DNA from: Alphaproteobacteria bacterium
GTDB taxonomy: Bacteria > Pseudomonadota > Alphaproteobacteria > Rhizobiales > Aestuariivirgaceae
Direction: 5' to 3'
NCBI GenBank assembly: GCA_024279045.1
Contig: JAJRRZ010000072.1
Span: forward strand, 1 to 16,285
DNA: 16,285 nucleotides
The translations under genes and the position numbers were made by a program. Below the pieces are notes generated by a model. That model saw only the letters and a list, made by a program, of their open reading frames with translations. It was not told the DNA's origin and ran no database searches. Numbering within the stretch: position 1 is the first letter of the stretch; the number at the start of each line of letters is the position of its first letter. Shown piece after piece: positions 15,819 to 16,285 of this stretch.

Positions 15819-16285
15819 ATGGGTTTTCGCAAGGCAGGCATTGCAACATTGGTGTTTCTCGGGGGGCTGGTGTTTGCCGGGCTGTTCAACGTCGGCATGG
15901 GCTTCACTAATCGCACGGAGTTCTGCACGTCATGCCACTCCATGCAATGGAACGATGCGGAATGGCAGGAAAGCGCGCACTTTCTCAACCATGCCGGCGT
16001 GCGCATTGGTTGTGCCAGCTGCCATGTGCCGAAGCCTTTCGTGCCGAAGATGATCGCCAAGATAACGGCAGCGAAGGACGTGTGGCACGAGATTCTCGGC
16101 ACCATTGACACAAAGGAGAAGTTCGAGGCCAGGCGCTGGAGGATGGCCAACCGCGTATGGGCGAAAATGAAGGCCAATGATTCGCGCGAATGCCGCGTAT
16201 GTCATTCATGGGAAGCCATGGCGCTGGACGAGCAGGACAGGATTGCCCGCAAGAAACATGCTCGCGCACGCGAGGAGGGCAAGAC
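15819..16285 (+). CDS. NapC/NirT-family tetrahaem cytochrome c, quinol dehydrogenase (3' end beyond right edge)
   Basis: The first 155 codons are visible. A short basic n-region (MGFRKAG) and one transmembrane helix (about 8-28) anchor a periplasmic haem domain. Three CxxCH haem sites are present: CTSCH (36-40), CASCH (65-69) and CRVCH (125-129). The family's fourth site normally follows KKHARAREEGKT, which is where the window ends. NapC/NirT proteins take electrons from membrane quinol and pass them to periplasmic reductases such as Nap nitrate reductase, nitrite reductase or others; the partner would be in the next genes and is not visible. ATG 15819 is preceded by GGGAGG (15802-15807), 11 nt away. 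An in-frame GTG at 15732 could add 29 basic residues but has no ribosome site. Confidence 0.92.
   Translation, partial: MGFRKAGIATLVFLGGLVFAGLFNVGMGFTNRTEFCTSCHSMQWNDAEWQESAHFLNHAGVRIGCASCHVPKPFVPKMIAKITAAKDVWHEILGTIDTKEKFEARRWRMANRVWAKMKANDSRECRVCHSWEAMALDEQDRIARKKHARAREEGK

Noticed and set aside
15595..16053. Plus-strand 152-codon frame overlapping the cytochrome c start
   Set aside because: Its product has no domain, whereas the neighbouring frame shows a membrane anchor and three CxxCH sites in family order.
1..16285. tRNA or rRNA genes, CRISPR arrays, insertion sequences, phage integration sites
   Set aside because: None was seen. The only regular repeats are coding repeats in the giant gene and the two GC-rich intergenic copies; no transposase- or integrase-like frame was found.

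Overview
The window looks like a chromosomal segment of an alphaproteobacterium, roughly 60% GC. The evidence is the alphaproteobacterial type of SspB (ClpXP adaptor with a C-terminal VVSLDAFRKK tail), the small RHH_4-type ribbon-helix-helix protein directly downstream of fumC, and the long PF06559-type dCTP deaminase. I cannot name a genus. Family names come from motif recognition by eye; no database search was run.

Region 1 (1-8850, minus strand) is one uninterrupted reading frame of 2,950 codons. It starts at 8850 and runs off the left edge. It encodes a giant, acidic, calcium-binding surface or secreted protein. In order it has a basic N-terminus without a Sec signal, an LEPR-type motif, a DUF4347 domain, four blocks of thrombospondin type-3-like Asp-rich repeats separated by three beta-rich domains, two cadherin-like repeats, and a tandem array of about 229-residue units (putative-Ig plus VCBS-like). 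The array has an exact 687-bp period and continues past the left edge. This architecture is typical of type I-secreted adhesins, but no secretion genes or C-terminal signal lie in the window.

Region 2 (9056-11610, plus strand) is divergent from the giant gene. It carries a small four-helix membrane protein resembling the HemJ/CopD-type families, dcd (dCTP deaminase) and dnaQ (DNA polymerase III epsilon, the proofreading exonuclease). The gap between dcd and dnaQ holds two copies of a GC-rich, hairpin-forming repeat.

Region 3 (11641-15435, minus strand) reads, in transcription order, sspB, mepA, a 348-bp gap, fumC, and an RHH regulator. SspB delivers substrates to ClpXP, MepA is a periplasmic murein endopeptidase, FumC is the TCA-cycle fumarase, and the RHH protein is a probable DNA-binding regulator. 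sspB and mepA overlap; fumC and the RHH gene are 35 nt apart.

Region 4 (15436-16285) is an AT-rich divergent promoter region with a clear sspB promoter and a perfect 16-bp palindrome. It is followed on the plus strand by the start of a NapC/NirT-family tetrahaem quinol dehydrogenase, cut by the right edge.

The most interesting parts are the giant protein (notably a possible His/Cys dyad in its DUF4347 domain, a Cys-flanked unknown domain and a homogenised repeat array) and the palindrome between sspB and the cytochrome gene.
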